Positions 23,801 to 34,532 of a stretch of DNA of 64,000 nt are shown piece by piece. The stretch's first letter is position 1, and the number at the start of each line of letters is the position of its first letter. The translations under genes and the position numbers were made by a program. Source of the DNA: Climacium dendroides (lineage: Eukaryota; Streptophyta; Bryopsida; Hypnales; Climaciaceae); NCBI GenBank assembly GCA_950106755.1, contig OX467087.1, positions 14,822,047-14,886,046 on the forward strand. Reading direction: 5' to 3'. A model generated the notes under the pieces. It saw only the letters and a list, made by a program, of their open reading frames with translations, was not told the DNA's origin and did not search any database.

Positions 23801-24941
23801 CTGCATTCGAGCATGTATTTGTGGGCGAGATTAAACGCCAAGGCGAGGTGTCAGGCTTTCACAACTGGATTCAGGTACTGTCGTCCCAAATGTGATTGTA
23901 GTTCAACTGCTCTAGTTGCTGAAAGCACTGCTCAAAGATTTGAATACTCTCTAGTATAACGCACTGGTATTCACACATTTTGTTGCAATAAACAGAAATG
24001 TGTAGATTTTGGTTTTGATTTTCCTATATTTAGCCACAATTGAGACCACTGCTCTCACGCACCTTTGACTTCCAAACTGAGTTTCCTTTTCGTTCTCTTC
24101 AAATTTGGAGATCTAAATCGTCAAATTAGTGTTAAAAAATGGTGATTTCTTTGTCTTTAAAAAGCTCTTTTCCAGAAGTTTGTAGTTCTCCAAACTAGAA
24201 CCTGTAACATTCATGAAAGAGGTTCTAGTTCTTAGGGTTCTCTGCACTTGAATGTCACAATTTGGCGCTTTGAAGCGTTCCATATTAACGAATATGACCA
24301 TGTAGTTGTTCTTGGTGTGCCTAACTAGTTGAACTATTGTGTGTGTCGCTCTCAGTTTTACGTGGAGGAGGCAAAAGGAACTGTTAATTACCTAGGTTAT
24401 ATTCTTCCAAGGAGGCGTGGTGGGGATTTGGTAAGTGTTTGCATTTGTGTGCATCCCTCTCATGTACTAAATACCAGTTTCCCGAGGCGGTATTTGGATA
24501 TAACCTTGTCTTCGAGAGTAAATCGGGCTCTCTTGTAGCGTTGGGGAGGGTATTGGTTATGACTCTGAATCATCCAACAACAATATAGCATGGAGTGATG
24601 TGGGGCACAGAATTGGAATGCGTGTCGGCGATTGCTCTCCAGTGACTGACTTTGTGACTTTGTGATTTTGTTGTGAATTGTAATTTTGTTGTTGATTTGT
24701 GCAGCCGGACTCCCAATCGCAACTTCTGACAGTCCAATTCGAGTGGAACGGAGTACGAAAGGATCAAAGTAGCTCCCTGGTTGGCGTGAGCCCGGAATTT
24801 GAGTTGGCATTGTACACTTTGTGCTTCTACGTCGGACAGGAAGATAATTATGTCGATTTGGGCCCTTACAAAGTGAATGTCAAGTGCTACCATATGGGCA
24901 AAGACAGAATTGGCTCTGTCTTTCCTATCGCACTTGATTAA
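20826..24941 (+). CDS. EndoU-family (XendoU-type) poly(U)-specific endoribonuclease, six exons
   Basis: Exons are 20826-20922, 21856-22199, 22804-23247, 23638-23874, 24356-24430 and 24705-24941. All introns are GT-AG, the phases agree, and the product is 477 residues. Residues 1-33 are a short helical leader. Residues 34-147 are a charged, probably disordered region with four imperfect Trp/Arg/Pro repeats. From about 185 to the end is the EndoU domain. The XendoU catalytic set is present: His354 in FEHVFVGE, His370 in GFHNWIQ (16 residues apart, as in Xenopus XendoU) and probably Lys418 in VRKDQSS, followed by VGVSPEFELALYTLCF. Members cleave single-stranded RNA at uridylates in a metal-dependent way, leaving 2',3'-cyclic phosphate ends. 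No signal peptide is visible, so a cytosolic or nuclear enzyme is likely. The ATG at 20826 has G at -3 and +4. Confidence 0.9.
21940..22180 (+). repeat. Repeats encoding a disordered Trp/Arg/Pro-rich segment of EndoU
   Basis: Exon 2 encodes four imperfect units of about 23 residues, with cores such as SQPEWRRQSRPSRN, SESAWQRPRPSRNN, SESAWQRPRPPRNN and SQPEWRRRRPER separated by acidic DDDEE-like linkers. The DNA is repetitive in step with the protein. Alternating basic and acidic patches suggest a flexible RNA- or protein-contact region; that role is inference. Confidence 0.8.
23270..23605. repeat. Tandem repeat of 110-113 bp in EndoU intron 3
   Basis: Three units share TTGCAA/C-AGAGGTGCG, CTTTCTTCAGAACTA, AGGACAGGTCTA and GTACAGCTGCACAAATCTTTG. 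The CTTCAG word ends at 23320, 23430 and 23543, giving periods of 110 and 113 bp. The array fills nearly all of the 390-bp intron between exons 3 and 4. Confidence 0.8.
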
Positions 24942-25969
24942 TTCTAGGTTCGTGGGGTAACCCCAAAAACACTGTAGAACGGACAATGCAGAAGTGGAAG
25001 GGTGCCACTCATGGTTTAGGGTTTCAGTAGACCTCTCCAAGCATGCCACCAATCGAAAGCACCTGAGTGGCTATGGGATACTACTCTGGGTTTGAGGCAT
25101 GGTCTCTGCAGTAGGTTGTAGAGGAGCAGTTTGTAGCTCAATTGTTCTCTTTGAATTTTTTTCATTCACTTTTTTTTAGCTGAGTGTGCTGATGGTGGAG
25201 AACATCCATGTACATGAAGCTGAGTTCCATCCTGCATAATCATAAATTGATTTCTTAGCGATGAGAACTGTCTTGACAAAATTAGATTGCCATCGGTGTG
25301 CAACGCTTGGAGGGATTTGAATGCGTATCAACACAAGTGCCAGGAGCCTTGGATTGATTTGCGAGTCCACCGACAGAGATGTTGAAGGATGACGGAGGAC
25401 AGACAGGTCTTTAACTTGAATGTTGTCGTCTTTGCGTATTTGTAAGTCAAGGATGGAGCGTTTCTGCTCCTCGGGCGCTGCATTATTCGCATTCCGTAGT
25501 TTGGCACGGGCGAACCGCAGTCACTTCCCTTTGGAGGTGATTCTCTTTGGTCACCCATCTTTTCTTGCCATCTTCAAATCTTCACACAAAGCCCTCAATT
25601 TGTATGTGGAGGTCGAGTACACAGATGAGAAATTGTGTGCTCATAGCATTCGTGCCTCAACAGTCAGCACCCTTGGAATCAATGAGATGTGGTGACTAGG
25701 GTAGTGTTTAATTTTTAGGCGAATATTCGCCAAATCCTCACCCCATTCATACCTTGGCGAATGAAACACTCTGAAAGAAAGGACATAATCGTCGGATCCG
25801 GGCTCTGATGCGATGGTTTAGGGTGACACGGCGCTTGCACTGGCCAAAAGTTGTCCCCCCGTGACGTCGCCAGAAGTCGCCACTTTTACTTGTCATTTTG
25901 CCTGCATCGCCATCCTCTCAATCGAGTACGCCAGAGAAAACTGCCATTTCTGTGTAGACATCGCCACTG
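24942..25969. other. EndoU 3' flank, no further gene recognised
   Basis: The 3' untranslated region of EndoU presumably lies in the first few hundred bases. Open frames near 25.2-25.7 kb overlap on both strands and show no domain. A perfect 14-bp palindrome, GGCGAATATTCGCC, lies at 25718-25731. Confidence 0.5.
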
Positions 25970-26208
25970 GGCCAGGGTGAACTGACCCCCTCATTGCCCC
26001 GTTTTACCCCTGGGGAAAATGCTGTGGAATTTTTTATTTGCAATCAGATGAATTTCTTTTTCAAATTCTGAATTCAGATTTTCAATCAGCAGCCCCAAAT
26101 TAGCTAGGAGCAGTCTAGAAATATAAAAAATCATGGCAAAAAATAGGGGGCTTTTTTTCACAATTAACCCTTAACCGGGGCAATGAGGGGGGTCAATTCT
26201 CCCTGGCC
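25970..26208. mobile_element. MITE with 9-bp target duplication, Mutator-like, 239 bp
   Basis: The left terminus is GGCCAGGGTGAACTGACCCC. The right terminus on the minus strand is GGCCAGGGAGAATTGACCCC, and similarity continues through CCTCATTGCCCCG. The element is flanked on both sides by TCGCCACTG (25961-25969 and 26209-26217), a perfect 9-bp duplication. Inverted ends with a 9-bp duplication point to the Mutator superfamily. The interior is AT-rich and non-coding. Confidence 0.8.
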
Positions 26209-26734
26209 TCGCCACTGGGTCCTCCTAATCCTGTCGATGGTGTTGCCATTTGCGTTATTTTTGCTTGGAATTTCTGATCGTGCTGCACTTGCCTTCTGTA
26301 ATATGCTTTAGGTTTTAGTGCCATTGGAGTGCAATGCTGATTTAGAGACCTTACCTTGATTTAGCTGAGGAGTCTTTTTTAGTAACCGATTGTAATGATA
26401 GTTGCTGATTGCTGCTGGTGTCGGACAATGCGTGGCGATGGGCAGATTACGGGTGGAGGGAGGGACGCAAGACGACAGCGGTTTCGTGCTTAAATGCAAT
26501 GCCGATCAGGGAGTTCTGTATGAGGGTCGTGTCCCCAGTCGTTGTGCTGTCGAGTCATGCATACTGATATACAGTATTTGGTTCAGATCTTTAGGGGCTA
26601 AGTTCCTGCGTTCCCCCGCGGGGATTTGCTTTAGAGCTTCTTTGTCCGCAAATCCCAGATGGGTGACCCAGCCGTGGCCAACTGAGAAGACTTTGACTAA
26701 GCTTTGCTCATAGACGATACAGCAGGCTTCGAAG

Positions 26735-26933
26735 TGGGCCCTGCAGGGTGAATATTGTGAATCAGGGTAATTGTAAAATAAAAGCCCCCTATTTTGTGCC
26801 GTGTTAATTCTACGTTCTTCTCTTCAAACCCATTCGGGGCCTCTGATTGCAAATATGATACCCAAATTTGCAAACTTTATCATTTGGCAAATAAAAAATT
26901 CCTGTGTTGGTAAATTTACCCTGCATGGGCCCA
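26735..26933. mobile_element. MITE with TGGGCCC ends and 8-bp palindromic flank, 199 bp
   Basis: The left end is TGGGCCCTGCAGGGTGAAT and the right end on the minus strand is TGGGCCCATGCAGGGTAAAT. CTTCGAAG flanks both sides (26727-26734 and 26934-26941). An 8-bp duplication fits hAT or Mutator-type elements. Because CTTCGAAG is itself palindromic, it could instead be the outermost part of the inverted repeat, so the exact end is ambiguous. Confidence 0.65.
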
Positions 26934-27208
26934 CTTCGAAGGACGGCATAGTTAGCTTCCTGCGATGGTACAGACGTGCCAGTGCGACACAGCCTGTGGA
27001 ATCCTGAAATCTGGCCAGACATTTCAACATCTCGGATCCCGAGTATTGGAAACAGTCCTCAATTCCTCATCCTCACAAAGACTCCATAGAATAACTTCAG
27101 TTAGTATTCTTCGCGTGGGAAGACGTACAGCCTGTCATTACTGCCACGGCTCGGTCACAGCTACTGTACCACACCCGAAGTCCGTGGCTCCTCACGCTGG
27201 CTAACAAT

Positions 27209-27478
27209 ATGGCGCTCTCTCCTTTTGCCAAACTCTGCTCTTATCCTATTCTCCCAACTCTGAGTGTTTATGCCTTAGGTATTCTCATCAAGCTTTTGCA
27301 CCTTCGAATCGAAACTACATCGTCCAAACATCTCCACATGCATGTTCACGCTCTCGTCATTCCTGCAAACTCTTCTGCATCGTCGTACCACAGTCGGCAT
27401 CTGGGAACTTCCTCCTCTGTGAGCGCGAACAAGGACAGGGCTCCCGTGGAAAGTGGCGATGGCGCAAGAGTGGTTTGA
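27209..27478 (+). CDS. Short open frame upstream of TNL-1, possible upstream ORF
   Basis: An ATG-initiated frame of 89 codons with a hydrophobic N-terminal stretch (SVYALGILIKLL). It lies just before and partly over the sequence shared with the TNL-2 leader. It has no recognised domain and is not conserved in the second copy, where the duplication has a different left flank. If transcribed, it would be an upstream ORF of TNL-1 rather than an independent gene. Confidence 0.15.
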   Translation: MALSPFAKLCSYPILPTLSVYALGILIKLLHLRIETTSSKHLHMHVHALVIPANSSASSYHSRHLGTSSSVSANKDRAPVESGDGARVV

Positions 27479-27644
27479 TTGTTTTGAGTGCTGAGTAGAT
27501 TTGAGTTTCTGTGGTCATCGTGGAGGTTGCTATTCTCTGTGGCGCCTGTGAAGAAGTGTCGAAGTCGGAGGACGTGGTGAAATTGTCGGTAGAGGAGAGT
27601 GGGAACGAGGTCTGGACGGTGGGCGTGAGATTTGCAAGGCTCAG
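27420..27644 (+). other. Probable non-coding leader exon of TNL-1
   Basis: Sequence shared with 45720-45936 ends in both copies at a strong splice donor, CAG|GTACGT. A 10-bp length difference inside it changes the reading frame between copies, which argues for untranslated leader. It would splice to TTTAG|GATG at 29585, just before the TNL-1 start codon. The transcription start is not visible. Confidence 0.45.
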
Positions 27645-29586
27645 GTACGTTCTTGAATCCGTAATGGATGCAAGCATAACTTGGGTCCGACGGTTTGTTT
27701 TGTAGTTCTGAGTAGGTCACAGGGAGCTTTCTTTATCTGATCTTATTTAGCTTTTTATCAACGAATCTGGTGTTCCTCACTGAGTTCGGTGATATGAAAT
27801 TTGTCTCCATTCGACTTCTATCATTTCACTATTCGATCCATGGAATCGACCATTTGAAAAGCATGAATCCTTGGTCTTTTATGGATTGATCAAGTTGTTT
27901 CGTTCGATTGGAGCCGGCTAGTTATGACCTATTTTGCCTGTGATGCTAGGGTGTGGCTATACCTGATGGAAGAGCCATTTGACTATCTCAGCTTGTTCAG
28001 CCTTTGTGGAAACAGAAGAGTACTCGTCTTTGGTTTGCACGTAACGCGTTAGACATTGTCAGGATCAGGGTTTCGGGAACTCGAAATTTTCGTCTTTGTT
28101 TCCTTTCTAAGTGGCGGTTCTGATTGCATTGATTGTGTTTTTTCAAGTCTGTTTTCGAAACTCGGTTCTGTAGCTGTAATTTCACACACACTATAAACAT
28201 TGAAGAACGTTAAAAAGTGGTCAAATTATTACTAAACTAGATATGGGGACATAGAAAGAACCGAGAATTCTAACGGATTTATTCCGTTTTCCCTTGAATA
28301 TGGTCAAGATGATTGCATGTCTGAAATTATTCACAGCTTTAGCCCTTGATTTTTGCTGCATCCATCGACTGTTTGATATCTTAAGTTTCCAGTACGCAAG
28401 CCCTCTACGAATCTTCCAACCTTGATTGTAAGATCTACTTATAGATATTTGTAGAGTTATACATACGGTAATGGAAGTGAATCTTGTATCCTTTTGCTGT
28501 AAGGTGACATCCTCAAATCATCATGTGTGAGCCCGATATTGAAATTCTGGGAATCTCTTAGAATTTCAAATAGGTATAGAAACTGTACTTTGTTCTCTTA
28601 GTTTCATCCGTTGGCACAAATTCAAAAAGTTCATTTGGATGCCTCAAAATCAGATATCGAGCAAGGAGGTAGGAATTGTCATATACATTATGTAGGGATG
28701 TGCTTGTGATCCGTGGATTCAGTTTTCGAATGAAAAGCTTTCCACCACCAAGTATTGCATTTACACTCAAGGACCTTTCCCAAAACAAAATTGCTAAAAA
28801 TAATCCATATTTCAACTCCCAACTTCTTGCTCTTGATGTGAATTTTAGGTGTGAAAATGATCTTTTTTTAAAATTTATTTTCTATATTAAAAATTTGACA
28901 AACTCATAAAAAACAACATTTTATTACAATTTGAACATTTGGTCTGCTGATTTTCTAACTTCAGAATGACACGGGATTTTGGGTTACACCATGGTCTACA
29001 CTATAATATATTTATAACAATCTTTCTCTACGCTACAACGAACACTCCATCTCTCAGACTTGGACCCTTTTGATCAAGCTCTTTGCCCTCATTCCTTGTA
29101 ACTCAAGACGAATCTTTTGTTTGCCCTGGTTTGAATCTTGTGCGTCCGCACTCTAGAGAAGAGCAAAAACGGTCCATTGAGAAGGATCGTGTGAATCTCC
29201 AAAGGAAATTGTTTGTGTTGAGAGGACTGCAATTGTGCATGTTCTACTTAGAGCAAAGACAGTATGCCCTCTGCCTGGTACGATTTCAGTTGTATTGATT
29301 CGTGTGATTCCTGGGATAACTTTTGGTACATTAATTCGGGGATTACAGAGGTCATCAGACCGGGAGTTCTTGGAATGTCGTCTTCGTCTACGTCTCCTAA
29401 AAGCGATCCTAACCTTGTCGGTCTACGGGCGTTGGCTTCCTGAATTGAACGCATCTGAAAACTTAGATGAATGGGTGTTTCCAAGCTGTATGGGTGGTCC
29501 ATCTTGAATGCGTTTTGATTTCGTTCTCTTCTCCCGATCACATTTAAGAATTCGTCACGACGCCTTGAGAGCATTGGGTATTTAGG

Positions 29587-32500
29587 ATGCGAGTTCTCCA
29601 CCTCCTACTTACTATGGAAGACCTGGAGGAGACGACCACGAGTGAATCTAATGTCATGTAATGTTCTGACGATCTGTTTCAGGCATGAGTTGATTTGCGG
29701 CATGGAACATGGGAGCACTAGCGTGTCCACCAGCACAAGTCATAGAAATGGGTATGCGTGAGTAGCACCTGTGAATTACGATTTGCTTGCTCCAAAGAAG
29801 TAGGCAGCATCTTGGCTCGTTTGGACCCGATAGCAAATGAAAATTGTCATTGTTATTGTTGCCAACATATAGTATGCACTTGCATAATAAATTAATGTTT
29901 AGATCCTCCTTCACTATTGATTGATTGGCGGGTAATTTTATTTGGCTGGATAGGAATCGAGTTCCCCAGGGGAAAAAATGCAGCACACACATCTTACAGC
30001 CCAAGCACAAGGTGTTTTTGAGCCACAGTGGTGCTCAAAAAGGGTTTGTGGAACAATTGTGTGTGGACTTGGAGAGATGTAACCGCCATCCATTTTTCGA
30101 TAAGCGGAGGGATTGCCTACCCATTGGAAAGGCTTTTCCAAGGCTCATCTTTGAAGCCATTGAACAATGTGAAGTTGGTGTGGTGGTGTTGTCCGAGGAA
30201 TTCTTCACTTCCAAATGGCCCATGTTGGAGTTGGTGGCCATGACAAATGTCCAAAAGAGGAAACCAAGCTTCACAATCATGCCAATCCTACTTGGCATGA
30301 CACTTTCACAATGTCGGGATGCAAATAACCATCAAAGATGGTTATCCTTGTGGCATCTTTGGGCTGAGAGTGATAGTCGGATTGATGTGAAGGATTGGGA
30401 GGATGCATTGCAATTGTTTGGCCCAACTAGTGCCTTGAAGTACAACTTGGAGTTGGGGGAAGTGAAATTTCGGGAAGAGATAGTTGAAGCCATTTGTGCT
30501 TTGGTTTCCCCTGGGACAAGGTTTGAAGATTCTCACATTCAAGGAAGGTCACGTTTAAGCAAGGTTTGTGTACAACTCAATCATTTGGAATACCTCTTCC
30601 ATGTTCTTGTTGTCTTCATGTTTTTTGACAACAATGATGACGATGACATTTGAATGAGTACAAATACGTGCTTGTATTGGTAGTGATGAGTTAATTTTGT
30701 ATGAATTCCTTGATTTTAATAGATTCCCACCTCTCTTGATTGATGTCTAGGTGATCCATGATTCAATCAAGGAATCAAAAGTGTCCTCCTTGTATGGGGT
30801 GCGTATAGTAGGCTTATTTGGAGTTGGAGGTATTGGAAAAACCACCATTTGCAAAGCTATGTGTAATGATTTATCAGAGGAGTTTGGGAACAAAGTTGCT
30901 CATGTGGAGTTGGGAAGTCAAAGTGAAAAAGATTTATTGAAAGAAGTTCTAGAAAAGCTTACAGACAAGAATCTTGAAGTTTTGGGAGCAATGGATGTTG
31001 ACAAGGTATGATGAAATGACCATCCCTAGAAAAGCATAAATTTATTTTATACATTTATTAGGTGTGTTGTAGTTGCCTTTGGAGTGGATTCCATGTATCT
31101 AAACTTCTAGAATGATTTAAATTTGTTGTGGCTCTACTTGTTTTACTAAACTTGAGATGCTATGGGCATGCAGTATCGTCACCACCTCATGAGAGATATG
31201 ATGAATGCCAAAGTTTTTTTGGCAATTGATAATGTGTCAAGTGCAACCTTCAACCAAGCTTCAACTCTTCTACGTGCCAATTATGGTCTTGGAAGTGTGG
31301 TGCTTGTGATAGCACGTTCTCTAAATGAATTGATGGCTTTGAGGATTGATGCAAGTACATGCATAGAGATGCCTGAGTTGGAGATGGAAGAGGCTAGGTC
31401 TTTATTCCTTTATCATGCTTTGTGCATCCCTTCCACCTACTCTAGCAACAAAGATGACCTTAAGTTGATCTCGTCTTGTGTGGAGCGTTGTCATTTCAAG
31501 AAAGGTAATGGCTATCGTCACCATTACCACCCCTTGGCATTGCAAGTGTTGGGTGAGCAACTTGGGTGTGTTGGATATGATCCTGAACGATGGTGGTCTC
31601 TCTTGAATGAGCTTGACTATTTGAATCCTTTTGGAGAAGTCCACCACCCTGTCTTTTCTATCTTGAGAAGAAGCTTTGATGCCCTAAATTCTCAAGATCA
31701 ACTTCTATTCATGGATGTGGCCTTATTTGCTCCTTACAATGATCAATATTTTTGGAGGGATTCATTCAAGTGGAACATATTTGAATGGCTTGGTATGGTC
31801 CATGGAATCCCATTGAAAAGTGTGATGGAACGGGTGAGTATTCATTGAATTTGTGATTGCCAATCTTTGTATTGTTGATGAGAAGTACAATGAGTGCAAT
31901 CATTTGTTCAAAATGACCTCATACTTCTTGACATTTGAGGGTTTAGTTGTTGGATTTTTTTAATTGCCATTTTATTACCTTTCAATACTATTTTCAAAAT
32001 GGGATCTTGAAGGGCTCAAAGTTCAAACTTTGAATTGTTGAGATGAGTTTCTAGTTGTCAAAGTGGTCTTTAGGTGTCGAGGATTGAGGACGGATGGAGA
32101 CTTGAGATTTGAATTGCCTTCCAATCTACTCTGTTGAATTGAAAGGCATCTTAGTTTGCAATTGAAATGTTGAAACCTTGACCTACAACCCATAAGGCTC
32201 TAAAATCTTGTGAAGCATTGATGTGTACTAGTAATATTTATCAAATTGTTAAAATTCCTTTGAAGAATTGTTTGAAGCCCTATTTGTAGTTACATCTCAT
32301 ATGCTAGTTTTATGCAAATTTGCCAATGTATTAGGTTTGGTAGTATTAATTTTCCAAGTAGAATGAACCTTAAGGGATTTGATTTTTTTATGACCTTTTA
32401 TGTTCCCATTTATTTGTGTGTAGTTGGAGAACTTGAAGAGGAAATCGGTATTGGAGAATCTTGGTGATGGATTTGTTCAAATTGGCATGCATGATTTGTG

Positions 32501-34532
32501 GCGTGAGTTTGCAAGATTGGAGACCAAAGCTGTTGAGTTTGAGAAAAGACAATGGATTTATGAATACAATGTACTTGAAGAAGGGAGATTGACCAATGGT
32601 GGTTGTTTGGTAAATGTGAGGCGGATGTATTTCTTGGAAAAGGGGTTGATGAAGTTGGAGGATGTGGATTTTTCTTGTTTCCCCAACGTAGGGATTTTGA
32701 AGTTTAATATAGGCTTTGATTTTGATTTGGACCTAAGAGGCCTTAAACACCTCAAGAGCTTGGAATTGGAATGTAGCTATTTTGAACGAAAGACTTCGAT
32801 CTCCCTTGTTGGATTGGGTTCCTTGTTGAAGTTGGGCTTTCTACGATGGTCGTACATCCCATCAAGTTCACCTTCCATTGACGAGATTGGTTGTTTGACA
32901 AACCTTCGAGTGTTAGATTTGTATCGATGTGGCCGTTTACCAGATGTAAGTAGCCTCATTCTTCTTCAAGTAGCTTGTTTTCGTGAAACTAAGTCGATGG
33001 TAACCCTCATTGGTTTAAGCTCAAAGCACACCAACTTGCAATTCTTAGATTTGAGCAATTGCTGGGCATTGGAGACTTGCCCGGGTGTGGGTGAGTTAGT
33101 TGTGTTGCAAGAACTTTCTCTAAGTTGTTGTTTCAAGTTGAAAGAGGTGCCGAACTTGAAGAAGTTGAAGCAACTGCGGAAGTTGAATGTGGATAGTTGT
33201 CGATTATTAATCGGCCTACCGGGTTTGGGTGACCTGGTTAGTTTATTGGAACTTCATGCTATATGGTGTAAGAGCCTTACAAAAGTGCCAGATTTGTGCA
33301 ACCTCCAAAACTTAAGGATATTGGATGTGTCAGAATGCAAGCGCATTGAATCATTGCTAGGTTTAGAAGAGTTGGTGTGTTTGCATTGCCTCAAAACGTT
33401 GGGTTGTGAGAATCTCCATTTGCTAAATATGCACAAGCTTACAAATCTCCAAATTTTGGCATTGAATCTAAATTACTCTCCGCAAGCTTCTACGGGATGG
33501 AGTGACTTGATTTCGCTTCAAACGTTGGTTGTTAAAATTAATGAGTTGCATGATGGGCCTAACTTATGCAAGCTTACAAAGCTAGAAACGCTCCACATTT
33601 TTGGGTGGCCAGGTTGTGGGTTTTCAAGTCTAGCCAAGTTAGTGTTGTTGGAATCCCTCACTATTGATAATTGTGAGGGCGTGCATGTGTTACCTGATCT
33701 CAAGAGGTTATCAAGGCTATGCAATTTGAAATTGCAAAGGTGTGGTTTTGAGGATTTGTCTGGTTTAATCAACTTGACTAGTTTGGAACAAATGGAGGTC
33801 ACCGATTGTGATAAGTTGGATGCGTTACCAAATTTGCGAGAGCTTGTTAAACTAGAGGTTTTGCGAATCAACCGTGGTGTACACTTGAGAGATGTCCATG
33901 GCATCTTTGGGGTGCAAAATTTGAAACTACTAAAAGTGAGTGAACATCCATGGCTTCATGACAACCTCGACTTGGACCTCCAAGCATTGACAAGTCTTCG
34001 TATATTGGATGTGTCTCACGATGGATTTGAAAATTTGCAAGGGTTGACCGCTTGTTCGCAACTTCATGATTTGGATTGTAGTGGGTGTCCCATTCAGGAA
34101 CTCCCAGACTTAACTAACTTCCCAGAATTGGTCAGGCTCATTGTGCGGGATTGTGTGAATTTAACGAAGTTAACTTGTAGGGGGCCTTTGAATTCAGAAT
34201 TTTACAATTTTGATGTTAAAGGGTGCATAAGGTTACAAGCTCTACCAGATCTCACAAACTCAAGGAAGATGCAATTTTTAGATGTGTCAAATAGTGGCGT
34301 GTTGTTGAGTGCCCAACTCATTCAAGATATGAAAATGCGGTGGCCTTCCATACTTATATGCACCCAAGATACTTCATCTTGGCCTTCTATAGATTCAATC
34401 ACCCAAAATATTTCATCTCAGGTACAACATCAAAGGAGTTCTCGTAGGTTTTGGCGTCGTAGCCTTGGAATGATTACATCACTTCATTGTGGATGCACTA
34501 GGACATCATCGAGAGTCACTCATCCCAATTGA
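29587..34532 (+). CDS. TNL-1: TIR-NBS-LRR immune receptor, five coding exons
   Basis: Coding exons are 29587-29657, 29954-30563, 30751-31005, 31174-31833 and 32424-34532, giving 1234 residues. The start is ATG 29587, right after a likely acceptor (TTTAG|G). An in-frame ATG at 29614 is an alternative, and both are kept in TNL-2. The TIR domain begins near residue 43 (KVFLSHSG) and keeps the catalytic Glu116 in KWPMLELV, so NAD-cleaving activity is plausible. In the NB-ARC domain the P-loop GVGGIGKTT is at 251-259, kinase-2 AKVFLAIDN at 324-332, an HPLALQVLG GLPL-like motif follows, and MHD is at 554-556. About twenty leucine-rich repeats follow, with cores such as LRILDVSECKRIESL. RNBS-B reads VLVIARS, with Ile358 where TNL-2 has Thr. 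These intracellular receptors detect pathogen effectors and trigger TIR signalling. The gene appears intact. Confidence 0.88.

Noticed and set aside
27511..27705. Coding upstream exon for TNL-1 in the frame that reads VVKLSVEESGNEVWTV
   Set aside because: It would join in phase to the start exon, but the second copy has a 10-bp length difference and an in-frame stop at the same place, so an untranslated leader is more likely.
29925..30653. A single 242-codon TIR open frame taken as a complete gene starting at 29925
   Set aside because: The first codon is TTG, not ATG. Comparison with the second copy places an acceptor at 29953 and a real first exon at 29587-29657, and the frame after 30563 is intronic in the full-length model.
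32558..33904. Minus-strand open frames within the TNL leucine-rich repeat exons (also 50107-51873)
   Set aside because: They are shadows of the repeat-coding frame; both copies show them because the sense sequence is duplicated.
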